A stretch of DNA of 38,447 nt from NCBI GenBank assembly GCA_030625085.1, contig DAOURK010000029.1, positions 1 to 38,447 on the forward strand, read 5' to 3'. Shown in pieces: positions 25,422 to 35,400 of this stretch; position 1 is the stretch's first letter, and each line of letters starts with the position of its first letter. Made by a program: the position numbers and the translations under genes. Source of the DNA: Pseudomonadota bacterium (GTDB lineage: Bacteria; SZUA-182; DTGQ01). Below the pieces are notes generated by a model. It was given only the letters and a program-made list of their open reading frames with translations, did not search any database and was not told the DNA's origin.

Positions 25422-25450
25422 TTGTATTTTTCTAAATTTTGCGCTATTCT
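25422..25450 (+). promoter_or_regulatory. candidate promoter for the envelope locus
   Basis: TTGTAT (25422-25427), 17-base spacer, TATTCT (25445-25450), about 65 bases before the first lipoprotein gene. The matches are moderate and the surroundings are AT-rich, so chance is possible. Confidence 0.35.
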
Positions 25451-25513
25451 ATTGCATAATTAAAAAAGCAATTCCTTATCAATTCATCAATCAATTTAAA
25501 GGCCTGCGAATAC

Positions 25514-26149
25514 ATGAAGCAAGTAAGTTATGGATATAGAAAGTTTTACCGAATTTTAGAAAAAATACCTTTCCGGTTTTCATTTTTACTGTTGGCCTTT
25601 TTTTGTTTGCAAGCTTGTTCACCTGGTTTTTTTCATCGCCCCCAAACCTTTCCTGATGATTCCATGTATTTCGATAACCTAATTGCTGAAATTACCGAGG
25701 AATTATCCATAATTTCTCCCGAGGAATTTTCCCCGGGACAAAAACTTTTTATCGCCACCTTTGTGGACTTAAATAATTTGCAAAAAACCTCAGCCTTTGG
25801 CCGTCTTCTTTCAGAAAGGTTAATGACTTCTATGGGCAATCTGGGTTTTTATATCATAGAGCCTCGAAAAGGCCCTAATATTTATATTATTGAAAAAAAA
25901 GGAGAAATGATTTTAACCCGAGATAAAGAGAAAATTCCGGATAAAATTCAGGCCGGCGCTATTATCTATGGAACTTATGTGGTCTTGGAACAGGAGGTTT
26001 TGGTTACCGCCAGGATGGCCCGGGCTTCAGATTTTATGATTTTAAAAAGTTGGGATGGGAAAATTCCCAGGGTTTCTTTTGTGGAGAATCTTTTAGGGGA
26101 TCGGCTCTTGGGGGTGGATGTTTATGAGCGTATGCCGAGGACAGAATAG
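25514..26149 (+). CDS. FlgO-like outer-membrane lipoprotein
   Basis: A 211-residue lipoprotein. A basic N-terminus and hydrophobic segment end in the lipobox LQAC (Cys about residue 35), so it is processed by signal peptidase II. The mature part carries ATFVDLNNLQKTSAFGRLLSERL followed by a hydrophobic turn ending YIIEPR, the core of the FlgO domain, first described in a Vibrio flagellar-associated lipoprotein but also found away from flagella. No flagellar gene is nearby. It leads an envelope gene group with two further lipoproteins and a barrel-like protein. Confidence 0.78.
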   Translation: MKQVSYGYRKFYRILEKIPFRFSFLLLAFFCLQACSPGFFHRPQTFPDDSMYFDNLIAEITEELSIISPEEFSPGQKLFIATFVDLNNLQKTSAFGRLLSERLMTSMGNLGFYIIEPRKGPNIYIIEKKGEMILTRDKEKIPDKIQAGAIIYGTYVVLEQEVLVTARMARASDFMILKSWDGKIPRVSFVENLLGDRLLGVDVYERMPRTE

Positions 26150-26165
26150 ATATAAGAGAGGATAG

Positions 26166-26750
26166 ATGAAAATAATTATTAAAAAAACATTAGCTCTGAT
26201 TGGCGTTATTTTGATGTTAGGCGGCTGCTCCCTGTTGGGTTTTAAAAGAGCGGATATCGGACCGAATCTTAAGGTCATTATTGCTCCCAGAACTGCTTCT
26301 TACCGCCGGGATCGGGCCGCTTTGATTTTTTTTGCTCCCTCCCGGCAATCACAAACCCTGACGGCAGAATGTACAGCCATATTTCAAAAGGCTTTTTTAA
26401 AACATAAAGTGTTTAAGATTATCGAGCCATGTTCCGCTCCCCGGGAAACGGAAGAATACCTAATGGATTTAGCCGAAGAAAAGGGATTTGATATTTTAGT
26501 TGAGGGTAGATTGGCTGATTTTTATTTAGCCCATGGTGCAGAAAAGGCGCGGGCTGCAGTTTCCCTGAAAGTATATGATCTAAAAACCAGGGTGACCCTT
26601 TGGTATATTGATTATGCTACCCAAGAGGCAGGACGGGAAGCAGAAGATTGGATAGTATGGAAAAGAGCGCAAAAAGATCCTCCTTCCCCTTATTTTATTT
26701 TGACCCGAATAGCTGAAGAGATGGCCGTGATGATGGTCATGGAGAGATAG
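26166..26750 (+). CDS. small periplasmic or outer-membrane lipoprotein
   Basis: A 194-residue lipoprotein with a clean signal: two Lys clusters, a hydrophobic stretch and the lipobox LGGC (Cys about 21). The mature domain has the alternating pattern of an alpha/beta fold (LKVIIAPR, DILVEGRLADFYL, AAVSLKVYDLKTRVTLWYID), reminiscent of the nucleotide-free TolB-N/GNA1162-like lipoprotein domains, but I do not assign a family. It begins 16 bases after the FlgO-like gene, with GAGAGG as ribosome binding site, so the two are probably cotranscribed. Confidence 0.75.
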   Translation: MKIIIKKTLALIGVILMLGGCSLLGFKRADIGPNLKVIIAPRTASYRRDRAALIFFAPSRQSQTLTAECTAIFQKAFLKHKVFKIIEPCSAPRETEEYLMDLAEEKGFDILVEGRLADFYLAHGAEKARAAVSLKVYDLKTRVTLWYIDYATQEAGREAEDWIVWKRAQKDPPSPYFILTRIAEEMAVMMVMER

Positions 26751-26778
26751 GAGAGAGCACGTTAAGGGGGATATCGAG

Positions 26779-27375
26779 ATAAAAAAAGTAATTTTTGTCT
26801 TTTTGATATTAATATTATATATGACTGCTTATCCCGGCAGCGGTTTCTGTGCAAAGAAGGAACTGCTCGTGGACCCTTATTATAGTGAAAGTTCAAAGAA
26901 ATTTACCATTCATCTCTTATATGGCGGCGTGAATTCAAGTACTGCTAATAAAGCATTAAATGATGTGCGAGGAGGGGGTATAGAATTTGAATTTGAAAAA
27001 ATGAGCGCCTCAGGTTTTTTTTCAGGAGTAATTGGCCTGGGGTATATTAATCTTGATGATAGTTCTTCTTCCCGGGAACATTATCTAAAGAGTCCTTTCC
27101 TTAAAGGCGGATTTAATTTCTTTGCCTTTTCTTCTCCCCTGTTTATGAATGTAAAATTAGGCCCTGATATTCGATTAACTTCAGTAAGTGTAACTAATAA
27201 AAATAATGAAACCGAATCTCACTTCGGATTAGGGTTTGGGCTGAATTTGGCTATCGATGTCTCTATTAAGCCGAAATGGTTTGTTGGGGGCGGGATTCGG
27301 GAAGGGATCCTGAACTTTGGTAACGAAGAGCTTACGACAAGATATTTATTTCTTAATCTGCAAAGAACTTTCTAA
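26779..27375 (+). CDS. small outer-membrane beta-barrel protein (start codon unclear)
   Basis: The frame encodes a typical signal peptide (KKVIFVFLILILYMTAY, cleavage near GFCA) and then a Gly- and aromatic-rich sequence of alternating strands (for example GFFSGVIGLGYINL and LGFGLNLAID), ending in Phe as outer-membrane barrels do. GGGGG lies 8 bases before codon 26779, which is ATA where an ATG would be expected. The next conventional start is TTG 26803; it has no ribosome binding site and would remove the basic n-region. So either a rare AUA start is used, or a mutation has weakened the gene. About 170 mature residues suggest an 8-strand barrel. Confidence 0.65.
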   Translation: MKKVIFVFLILILYMTAYPGSGFCAKKELLVDPYYSESSKKFTIHLLYGGVNSSTANKALNDVRGGGIEFEFEKMSASGFFSGVIGLGYINLDDSSSSREHYLKSPFLKGGFNFFAFSSPLFMNVKLGPDIRLTSVSVTNKNNETESHFGLGFGLNLAIDVSIKPKWFVGGGIREGILNFGNEELTTRYLFLNLQRTF

Positions 27376-27411
27376 CAGTCAGCCTGAATCATATCTATCC
27401 TATAGTTTTTC

Positions 27412-27442
27412 AGACCTATAGATTTTTAGACCTATAGATTTT
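27412..27442 (+). repeat. 16-bp direct tandem repeat
   Basis: AGACCTATAGATTTTT occurs at 27412-27427 and again, one base short, at 27428-27442. It is in the gap between the barrel gene and the next lipoprotein gene. No clear function; it might be a binding site or a slippage product. Confidence 0.6.
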
Positions 27443-27617
27443 CAAATATTACATTTCATCCTGTAGCGCGGGGCTCTGACCATGCCTTTTCGCAGGCCGG
27501 CTTACTTTTTTTCATAAATAGGTTTTACTATCCGATTTTTACTACGATTTATTTAGGGTGAAGGTGCCGATAAAAAAGACAAAGCATAATTTTTATGAGG
27601 AATTATTAGGAATAAGA

Positions 27618-28358
27618 ATGAAGGTTATTAGGGCTTTACCTTTAGTAATCAAATCGAAAATACCTGCCTTGATTCTCCTGTTAATGTTTTTTGGGTTTTT
27701 CCTTGGCGGTTGTTCCGGATGGCTTGATCTTGGCAGAACAAGTAAAAGGTATTCGGATCTGCCGGTCTTTTCATCACATCCGGTTCATAATTACCCAAAT
27801 TACTCAGGGGGACGTTTTAAGATTTCCTTTCTGGCTGAGCAGATTACCAGAGTTTTAAAGGGTAAGAATATCAAGGAAACCCCTCTTCTTATTCTTCCCA
27901 TCCAGGAACTGGATAGATTAAATGTAATCAGTTCCTTTGGGAGGTATTTTTCGGAACAATTAAAAACTGAATTGTATCTTAATGACTTTCGGGTCCTTCG
28001 CCTGGGGCAGGAGATGGAAGAGCAACTTTTGATTCAGGTGGCCGGAGATTCGAACCGGTTTTTATCTTCTCCCCGGCGCAATCAGTTAATTAACAAGTTA
28101 TCCCCTTATGGAGTAGTATCCATTATTTGTGGCTCTTATCAGGTGGGGGCTGATAACATCTATGTAAATGTTCAGATAATCTCTTTGGAAAATTTGGAGA
28201 TTATCTCCATTGGAAGTTGTGAATTGAAAAAGAATAAAAATATTATGGGCCTGATCAAAAAAAAGAAAATCGTAAAAAGGCTGGAACATCTTGAAGATAA
28301 AGATCAGACAACCCAAGATTTTTTGGGATTTGCTGTAAAAGGGGGAGATGATTTTTGA
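27618..28358 (+). CDS. FlgO-like lipoprotein, second copy
   Basis: A 246-residue lipoprotein. ATG 27618 gives a conventional signal peptide ending LGGC and has an AGGA ribosome binding site; GTG 27558 upstream in frame would add 20 residues before it. The mature domain includes LLILPIQELDRLNVISSFGRYF then SEQLKTELYL, the same core as the lipoprotein at 25514, so the two are paralogues of the FlgO type. The last 11 bases overlap the following large cohesin gene, which suggests that the lipoprotein and the secreted protein act together. Confidence 0.75.
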   Translation: MKVIRALPLVIKSKIPALILLLMFFGFFLGGCSGWLDLGRTSKRYSDLPVFSSHPVHNYPNYSGGRFKISFLAEQITRVLKGKNIKETPLLILPIQELDRLNVISSFGRYFSEQLKTELYLNDFRVLRLGQEMEEQLLIQVAGDSNRFLSSPRRNQLINKLSPYGVVSIICGSYQVGADNIYVNVQIISLENLEIISIGSCELKKNKNIMGLIKKKKIVKRLEHLEDKDQTTQDFLGFAVKGGDDF

Positions 28359-31300
28359 GGGCATGACGGCTGAAAATAGTTTTTTGATAAAGAGAAAAAC
28401 AACCATTCTTTTTATATCCGTTCCTGTTTTATTTTTTCTTTTATTAACTGTTTTTATTAGCTTTTCCCATGCCACAGTTTCTATTTTAATGGATTTTGAG
28501 TCAGCAGAGACAGATCCTGAAAAAAAATATGTAATGCCCGGAGAAAAGTTCACTCTTTCCTTTAATCTGGTTGATGCTGCTCAGGAAATGATCGGGGGAA
28601 TTGTCATTGACCTTGATTTTGATGATGAGTTTCTTTCTGTTTCTCCCAATACGGATGTCCAAATATCCTCAGATATTCAAGATAAAAAAACCCTGTATAA
28701 AAATCTTATCACAGATGGTAGACTGAGGGTATTACTCATTGGTTTTAATGATATAACCATCCCAAACGGATCAAATCTTTTTACCGTCATGTTTAAAGTA
28801 ATTAAAAAACCGGTGCTCCTCCCCGGAACAATAATTTACAGCCATGCTTCTTCCTCCACTATTGGAGGGCAAAGAGTAGCTACCATAGCCAATTGTCTTT
28901 TTATACCTATTGTAGAGACATCCGCTCTCCTTTCAGAGATTTCGGGGAAAGTAATTGATTCCCAGACAGGGCAAGGCATCCCCGGTGTAAAGGTGGGGAT
29001 AATTTCCGAGATTAAACCGGATATTTTTTATCAAACCCTCACTGACATTTTTGGAGGTTACGGCATTTCGAACGTAATAGAAGGCACTTACACTCTTTTA
29101 GCCTTGAAGGGGGGATATAATGCCTTTACAGAAAAAAATTTTGTCTTTGCTCAAGGAAATCCCCTTAACAAGAACATATCCCTCAATGCGGGAGTAATTG
29201 ATTTTGACTTTGTTTATCCCGCCACTTCAGACGGGGGGCCCTTTTTAACCTCTCTTTCTGCGATAACGCTTTATGGGACATCTCCTGTCGACGCCCAATC
29301 TATTTTAATCAAAGGCGAATACCTGGCCGGTTATAGCCCCGGTGATTTATTTTGGACCAATCGGATTGCCCTTAATATAGGGGACAACCTGATAACCGCC
29401 CTGGCTTATGATGCCGCCGGGAGTATCCTAAATAGCGCCTCTATCATAATCAACAGGACTTCAGAGAGCAATTTTAAAATTAATATTCCTACCGGCCTGG
29501 AAACCTATGAATCCTCACAGTCCAGTGTTTCAGTCGGCGGGCTGACCACGTCTGATACTGTTTATATTTATTTGAATGGAGCTCAAATTTCAGATTATCA
29601 AGCCGGCGATACTACCTGGGGATCTTTGGTAAACAACCAGGTTGGCGTAAATTACCTGAATTTTACCGCCAAACGGCTGGACGGATCATTGGTGGGCACT
29701 GATTCCATCACCATCCGATATAATCCTTCCGCCCCGGCAGAGCAATTAATTATCACCTCACCAACATTGGGCGATTATTATAAAACAGGGCAGTCCACTG
29801 TCAGTATCGGCGGACAAACCTTTACCAATACCCATTCCTTGACCATGAATGATGCCCCTTTATCCGGCTATACCGCCGGGTCTGCCTCATGGCTGGTTAC
29901 GGGGATAACCCTGTCCGCGGGGGCGAATAATTATTTTACTTTTAAAGCCTATGATTTAAACAGCGCACTCCTTGGGGAAGCGAGTATCACCATAGAGTAT
30001 GAGGCGGGATACATCAATGAAGAGGATTTTACGATAAAGATTCCCACTGAAAATGATACCTACACAGCCGAAAGTCAGACAATTACCATAGGTGGGGATA
30101 CTCCGGCCGGCACTGCAGTAATTCGGTTTAATGGGGTCCCCATATCAGGCTATCAACCGGGGAATACAAGCTGGTCAACAGGTTTTACCCTTGAATCGGG
30201 CCAAAATCATATAATAGCCGTAGCCTATGATGCCCAGGGCCTTGAGATTGGGGCCGATTCAATTACCATCACCTTTATTTTAAGTTTTGGAGAAATGAGA
30301 ATTACCCAGCCGGTAAATGCACCCGAGTACCAGACAAAAAAAAAGACCATTCATCTGGGAGGCCAGACCTCTCAAGATACGTGTGAGATTATGGTCAACG
30401 AAGACTTGCTGGCAGATACGGATTATCAGGCCGGCAACTCAACCTGGTCTTACGATACTTCCATATCCCTGGGGACATACAGCTTTGTCTTCACCGCCTA
30501 TGACATTGATAAAGAAATCATTGGTCGGGATGAAATTGTCGTCACTAATCCAGGGGTCCTTCAAATCACCAAGCCTTCAGCAACCGAAGATTATACGACA
30601 GAGGGGGGGGAGCTTCTCATGGTCGGGACTATTTCCTGGTTGCCTGATGACCCTGTCACCAACACCATTGAAATCAATGGGCAGGCGCTGGCTGGTTATA
30701 AAGAAGGGGCTCCCCTTTGGAGTTGTGAAACGAATTTGAGCTACGGCGAAAACGATTTCTATGTGCTCGCCTATGAAGCTTCATCCACAACCCCGATCGG
30801 CGTAGATTTTATTAAAATTATTTACAGGGAAAAGGAAGTCCTTTCAGATCGGCCTATTTTTCAGATAAGGAACCCGGCTGCAGATCAGGTGATATTTCAA
30901 GAGAGTATCATCATTGTCGAAGGAGATTCCCCTTCTATAACTCAAAAAATATACCGGAATAATACAGAAATTTCCTTTACCCCTTACGGCACTTTCTGGT
31001 CGGATTCTATTGAACTTATGATTGGAGAAAATTATTTGGAATATAAGGCGGTTGATGAATCGGGGCAATCTGCCGGTCGTGATGAGCTTTTAGTTATTTA
31101 TAATGGGGTTATGAGGATTATCGAGCCTGTTTCTGAAACTATTTTTTATTACACTGAGGAGGATGAGGTTACTATTACCCTCCGGATTACCTCGCCGGGG
31201 ACCGGCCTGTCGGTAAATGATCGTCCTATGGCCGGGTATGCCGGGCAATCGACAATCTCTTATTCAGCCGGTATTCAGGATGGGGATAATGTTTTTGTTT

Positions 31301-31416
31301 TTAAGTTGATTAACAGTGAGGGTACCCGGATAGGGTATTCAAAAGTAAATATTATGAAGCAAGAAATCAACAAATCAAGTGTCGGTGCAGGTTTTTGTTT
31401 TATTGATTTTTTATAA
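28348..31416 (+). CDS. secreted cohesin-like protein with eight Ig-like repeats
   Basis: A 1022-residue exported protein with an N-terminal signal/anchor helix at about residues 15-42. Residues about 45-185 form a cohesin-like domain (from VSILMDFES through GGIVIDLDFDDEFL to LFTVMFKVIK). Residues about 197-278 are a carboxypeptidase regulatory-like domain (ISGKVIDSQTGQGIPGVKV). From about 280 to the end come eight degenerate repeats of about 88 residues, each beginning like ITxPxxxxxY and containing NGxxxSGYxxGxxxW and YDxxGxxIGxDSITI. The C-terminus stops at GAGFCFIDFL, a shortened form of the CFIATAAYG-type tail found in deltaproteobacterial surface proteins. Confidence 0.85.
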   Translation: MIFEGMTAENSFLIKRKTTILFISVPVLFFLLLTVFISFSHATVSILMDFESAETDPEKKYVMPGEKFTLSFNLVDAAQEMIGGIVIDLDFDDEFLSVSPNTDVQISSDIQDKKTLYKNLITDGRLRVLLIGFNDITIPNGSNLFTVMFKVIKKPVLLPGTIIYSHASSSTIGGQRVATIANCLFIPIVETSALLSEISGKVIDSQTGQGIPGVKVGIISEIKPDIFYQTLTDIFGGYGISNVIEGTYTLLALKGGYNAFTEKNFVFAQGNPLNKNISLNAGVIDFDFVYPATSDGGPFLTSLSAITLYGTSPVDAQSILIKGEYLAGYSPGDLFWTNRIALNIGDNLITALAYDAAGSILNSASIIINRTSESNFKINIPTGLETYESSQSSVSVGGLTTSDTVYIYLNGAQISDYQAGDTTWGSLVNNQVGVNYLNFTAKRLDGSLVGTDSITIRYNPSAPAEQLIITSPTLGDYYKTGQSTVSIGGQTFTNTHSLTMNDAPLSGYTAGSASWLVTGITLSAGANNYFTFKAYDLNSALLGEASITIEYEAGYINEEDFTIKIPTENDTYTAESQTITIGGDTPAGTAVIRFNGVPISGYQPGNTSWSTGFTLESGQNHIIAVAYDAQGLEIGADSITITFILSFGEMRITQPVNAPEYQTKKKTIHLGGQTSQDTCEIMVNEDLLADTDYQAGNSTWSYDTSISLGTYSFVFTAYDIDKEIIGRDEIVVTNPGVLQITKPSATEDYTTEGGELLMVGTISWLPDDPVTNTIEINGQALAGYKEGAPLWSCETNLSYGENDFYVLAYEASSTTPIGVDFIKIIYREKEVLSDRPIFQIRNPAADQVIFQESIIIVEGDSPSITQKIYRNNTEISFTPYGTFWSDSIELMIGENYLEYKAVDESGQSAGRDELLVIYNGVMRIIEPVSETIFYYTEEDEVTITLRITSPGTGLSVNDRPMAGYAGQSTISYSAGIQDGDNVFVFKLINSEGTRIGYSKVNIMKQEINKSSVGAGFCFIDFL

Positions 31417-31578
31417 AGTAATTCATTAGAAAATTACCCTTTATTAAAAAATTACCTTAATCTAGCCGGCATTATATTTTTATGCTTCTTTTTAATGCTT
31501 ATTAAATAAGAGCTTTTGGCATGGATTGTATTTTTTTTTTAAAGTTTGAATGAATTTAATCGATAAGTAAATAAGAAA

Positions 31579-31598
31579 CGGAATAGAAGTTTATTCCG
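31579..31598 (+). promoter_or_regulatory. hairpin upstream of the small cohesin gene
   Basis: CGGAATA (31579-31585) pairs with TATTCCG (31592-31598) around a 6-base loop. It is about 30 bases before the AAAGGAG ribosome binding site of the gene at 31639. With no U-run it is not a terminator; mRNA stabilisation or operator function is possible. Confidence 0.4.
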
Positions 31599-31638
31599 GT
31601 CACTGATCACTGTTTTTTGGCCGGTAAAGGAGTGAAAC

Positions 31639-32280
31639 ATGAAGACTTTGGTAAAGATCTTCAGAGCGAGTTTTTTCATTTTTTTCATTTTTACCTCTCT
31701 TTCCCTGCAGGTACATGCCGCCCCTGCCGCGGATGAAGTGGGCTTTAGTCTTCGATCTGAGGATATTACAACTCAATCCGGACAGGTTCGCCGAGTTTAT
31801 TTCAATATACAAAAAGGCGCTAATGCCGTGCCGGTCAGTTTGACCACTACTCTCGGATACGCCCCGGAGCTTTTTACCGCTGTTCAAAGTACGGATGTAG
31901 TGCCTTCCGCTGGCCTCAATAAGGTAGTCAGTCCGAATATTGACCAAAATAATCCCGGAATAATCAGGCTGAGCGTGGGGGTGGAAGATTATAACGGCGA
32001 GGCTTTGCCTGCCGGCGAGCTTTTTTATATTAGCTTCAAGGTCATGCCGGGCGTTGATTTGGAGGCGAACTCTGTTGACTTTAATTATGATATCAATTTG
32101 GGGCCAAATCAGGCAGGCACCAGGGAGGCGACTTTATTAAAGGTCGTTAATGAGTGGAACATTGACTTTGATAATGAAAACACTGCGGCTGGTGGGGATA
32201 AATCAAGTGAAGTAAAGGCCCATAGCTGTTTTATTGGTATGTTTTATTGGTATGTTTTATTGAACCTGTGGCCGGAGTGA
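31639..32280 (+). CDS. small secreted cohesin-domain protein
   Basis: A 213-residue protein with a signal peptide (KTLVKIF, hydrophobic core, cleavage after VHAA at about residue 30) set by AAAGGAG before the ATG. Residues about 35-175 are a single cohesin-like domain, with the strand TTQSGQVRRVYFNIQKG, VSLTTTLGYAPELFTAV and GELFYISFKVMPG. The tail GGDKSSEVKAHSCFI resembles the start of a CFIATAA-type C-terminal signal but then turns into FYWYVLLNLWPE, encoded by a 13-bp tandem repeat. It could bind the dockerin-like end of the next protein. Cohesin assignment is by fold pattern. Confidence 0.78.
   Translation: MKTLVKIFRASFFIFFIFTSLSLQVHAAPAADEVGFSLRSEDITTQSGQVRRVYFNIQKGANAVPVSLTTTLGYAPELFTAVQSTDVVPSAGLNKVVSPNIDQNNPGIIRLSVGVEDYNGEALPAGELFYISFKVMPGVDLEANSVDFNYDINLGPNQAGTREATLLKVVNEWNIDFDNENTAAGGDKSSEVKAHSCFIGMFYWYVLLNLWPE
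32228..32262 (+). repeat. 13-bp tandem repeat at the end of the cohesin gene
   Basis: GTTTTATTGGTAT at 32228-32240 and 32241-32253, then a partial copy at 32254-32262. The unit is not a multiple of three, so each gain or loss changes the C-terminal residues of the protein right after its CFI motif. Confidence 0.8.
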
Positions 32281-32413
32281 GGGATTAAGCGCAATTAACG
32301 GAATAGTATAAAATTTTTTATTTTTTTAGACCGACGGCCTATTGCTTTATCATCCCTGCCGGGAGATGAACTCAAGCAGGGACCTAATAAAAAATAAGAA
32401 AAGGTAACCCGAA

Positions 32414-35400
32414 ATGCGAAAGAAAATAAATTCTTCAAAGTTTATAATTTTGTTTGTTTTATTTTTTGGCCTGGTTTCCTTTGTGCCGGTAACGAGCGCA
32501 GTGAATCTACAGGCTATTCAATCTTCAGCTCATTTTGGCGGGCAAATATATTCCGTAAAGGTTTATGCCCATAGTGATTTGTCTACTTACTATTTAGTTG
32601 GAAGCGAGTCGGGATTTCAAATTTATAACAACGAAGATCCTCCTGTATGGCAGGACGATTTTCCGACCTTTCCCACCGCTTACACAGGCGGAGCTTCGCG
32701 ATTGGGAATCACTAATTTTAGGACCGGCCTGGATGCGGCCTTCATCGGTAGTAAGGATTATGCTTTTTATGCGGACGGTCAGGACCTTTATGCCCTGGAT
32801 ATTTCGACCCCGGCCGCCTTAAGCTCCACAGCAGCCGATTCCGTACCTATAGCCAATGTCAGGGCTGTTAAAGTCGCCCAAATTAATTCTTACCGGTATG
32901 CCTTTGCCCTGGCCTATCAATCCGGATCGCCCGGGACCACCATGTTGTATATCCTGAATATTGATGACCCTGCCAATATGATCACCCTTCAGACAATTGA
33001 TTTGGATAAGGATCCCGGTAACCCGAATAATAACGGCGGATGTGATCTTGAATTTATCGCCGATTTGGATGGAAATGGAACAGCGGATGATCCTTATCTT
33101 TTTATTGCCGATGGAGCGGAAGGGATCAAAGCGGTGGATCTTTCCGACCTTTATCCTGATGCCGGCGGGACCTTGCCGGATACAGGCGATGTAACAGCCA
33201 CCGATACCTATGGCACTGCCACCGGTATTGATGCGGCTTGGTTTGGCGGTATACTTTATGCCTTTGTGGCTGACGGTTCTGAGGGTTTAAAAATTTTTGA
33301 TATAACAGGCGCCAATATGCCGGCGGACTATGCCTGGAAGGGTTATGTTGAGTTGCCCCACTCGGGGAATGCTTATGATATAAAACTTTTTGGGACAACC
33401 GCCTTTATGGCCAATGGCGCTGATGGTGTTAGGGTGGTGGACGTGTCCGATCCCACCAACCCGGTGGACATTACCTGGGGCGAGGCGAAAACTACGCTCG
33501 CAGATTTGGGCTATATTGATTCTACCGACCTTTACAATCGATTAAACGGCACTGCCTACGGCCTTGACTTTGATTTTGATACCAGCACCGCCACTAACCC
33601 CCAATTGATGACCATTGCTGCCTGGGGCGAGGCCGGCCTGATCAAAACAGATATCAATCTGTCAGAAACCCCGGATGGAACCACAGGCGTCCTTGGGGGT
33701 GCTCTTTTAAGCGCCGTCTATGGCGGGAATTATATCTGGCTGTTGACTGCTGATGGGGAGCTAAGCAGGATCACCCCTGGTGGGGATTTGGGAGGCACCG
33801 GCATTATTACCACCACTAATACCCCTTTTGATACAGTTGGAAACATTGTTTATGCCGGCGGCTATATTTATGGGATTAGAAATGGAGCAACAACCAATAT
33901 TGCCCGAATTGACGCTGCTGATTTTGATGGCGATACTCCTACGACACCCGATATAGAAACCTCGAATAGCACTGCAACTAATGACGGATCGGTCGCTGGT
34001 GGCACTAACGCGATTTCGAAAATCTTCACAGACGGAACAAATGTTTTCTTCCTTGATGATGACAGCACTAATAATGATGAACATGAAGTGCACCGTGTAG
34101 ATACTTCTACGAACTTTGGTGTTGGTGCAGATATAATTGCAAGCGGTTCAGCTTTTGTTAATGCAAACATTTGTAATAATCTGGCTTTCGATGATACTTA
34201 TATCTATGGAATGAGTTGTACATCCGCCACCTCAGCAGCGCATACGATACAAATCACCGGTGGTCTTGCCGAGGGAGATACTATAGTAATCTCGTTGGGT
34301 GGAGTAGACGAGACATATGAATTTGATACTGCAGCCGATCCCGGCAACATAATAGGGGGTAATATTCGTGTTAAAGTTGACAATCTCAATGCGGACACAG
34401 CGTTGGCTGCATTGAGATTAGTGATAAATACTACTACCCCCTCAGCATTTGTAACTGCAGCAGTAGGTCCAATACCGGCTAGTGACATAACATTAACGGC
34501 AGTTGATCCTGGGATCTATGGTAACAGTATCACAATAGCAGACGGTATTGATACTAATGGTGTATTCGATTATGTAACCCCCCTCGTCGGTGGCGGCCTC
34601 GACAACGGTAAGATCAGCCGTATCTCTAAAGCTTTTATTGCTGATGAATCTGTTGCAGGCACCTCCTTCACCGCAGTGACAGGTGACATGGATGACATAG
34701 TCTTTGCTAATGACGATTATATGATTGCCTTAGGTGGTACAGGGTGTATCGGTCGATTGACTACAGGTGCTGGTTTTGGCAGTGATCCGGATATTCTCAA
34801 CACTATCGCTACCGTATTCAAGGTTGCCTCTCCTCTCAAGATCATAGGAGATTATATTTACGGAATCGATAATACTGATGTTTCCTACCCTGCCCGAATT
34901 TCTCTTGATTTCGGAGCAGGCGATAATGCTACCAACAGCGCAACTGCCTGCATCAACAGCATTGCTAAAATGGCTGCCGGTGAAAACGAGCTGTATGTTC
35001 TTGATGATACCGACGGTCATGTGAGTAGATATCTTCCTTCCCGATGGGAGACAGCCCCGGACGCTATTGCTACCGCCGTCGCAGAGTTCGATCCCGCCTC
35101 CCCTATCCTGACAGTTACTGGTGACGGCTATATTTTTGCCAAAACGAATGGCGCTGTTTCAGGGACTATGATAAATTTAGTCGGTGCGGAGGGTGATCAT
35201 AAAATTGCCGTCAACGCCGCCACGGACAGCCACTTTGCCGGCTATGCCAAAGATATTGTTCTGTTTACAGAGAATGATGGCGGCGATGATTACGCCTATA
35301 TGGCGGATGGCGAAAAAGGCATCGTCATGTTTATGGTCAAGGACCCAACAGTCACCACCGCCTGGGCCTCGGTAGTTTTGACCGATATCGCTGTCGATGG

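Larger units (their letters stand above)
25136..25513. other. non-coding stretch after the IS
   Basis: No gene seen. AAAAGGTGTT at 25105-25114 pairs with AACACCTTTT at 25165-25174 across the IS end, a possible read-through hairpin. Then comes the TA-rich inverted repeat at 25261-25411 and a candidate promoter at 25422-25450. Confidence 0.6.

Noticed and set aside
32340-32395. Riboswitch ahead of the giant protein
   Set aside because: A 6-bp CCCTGC/GCAGGG pairing exists, but it matches no riboswitch class that I can recognise.
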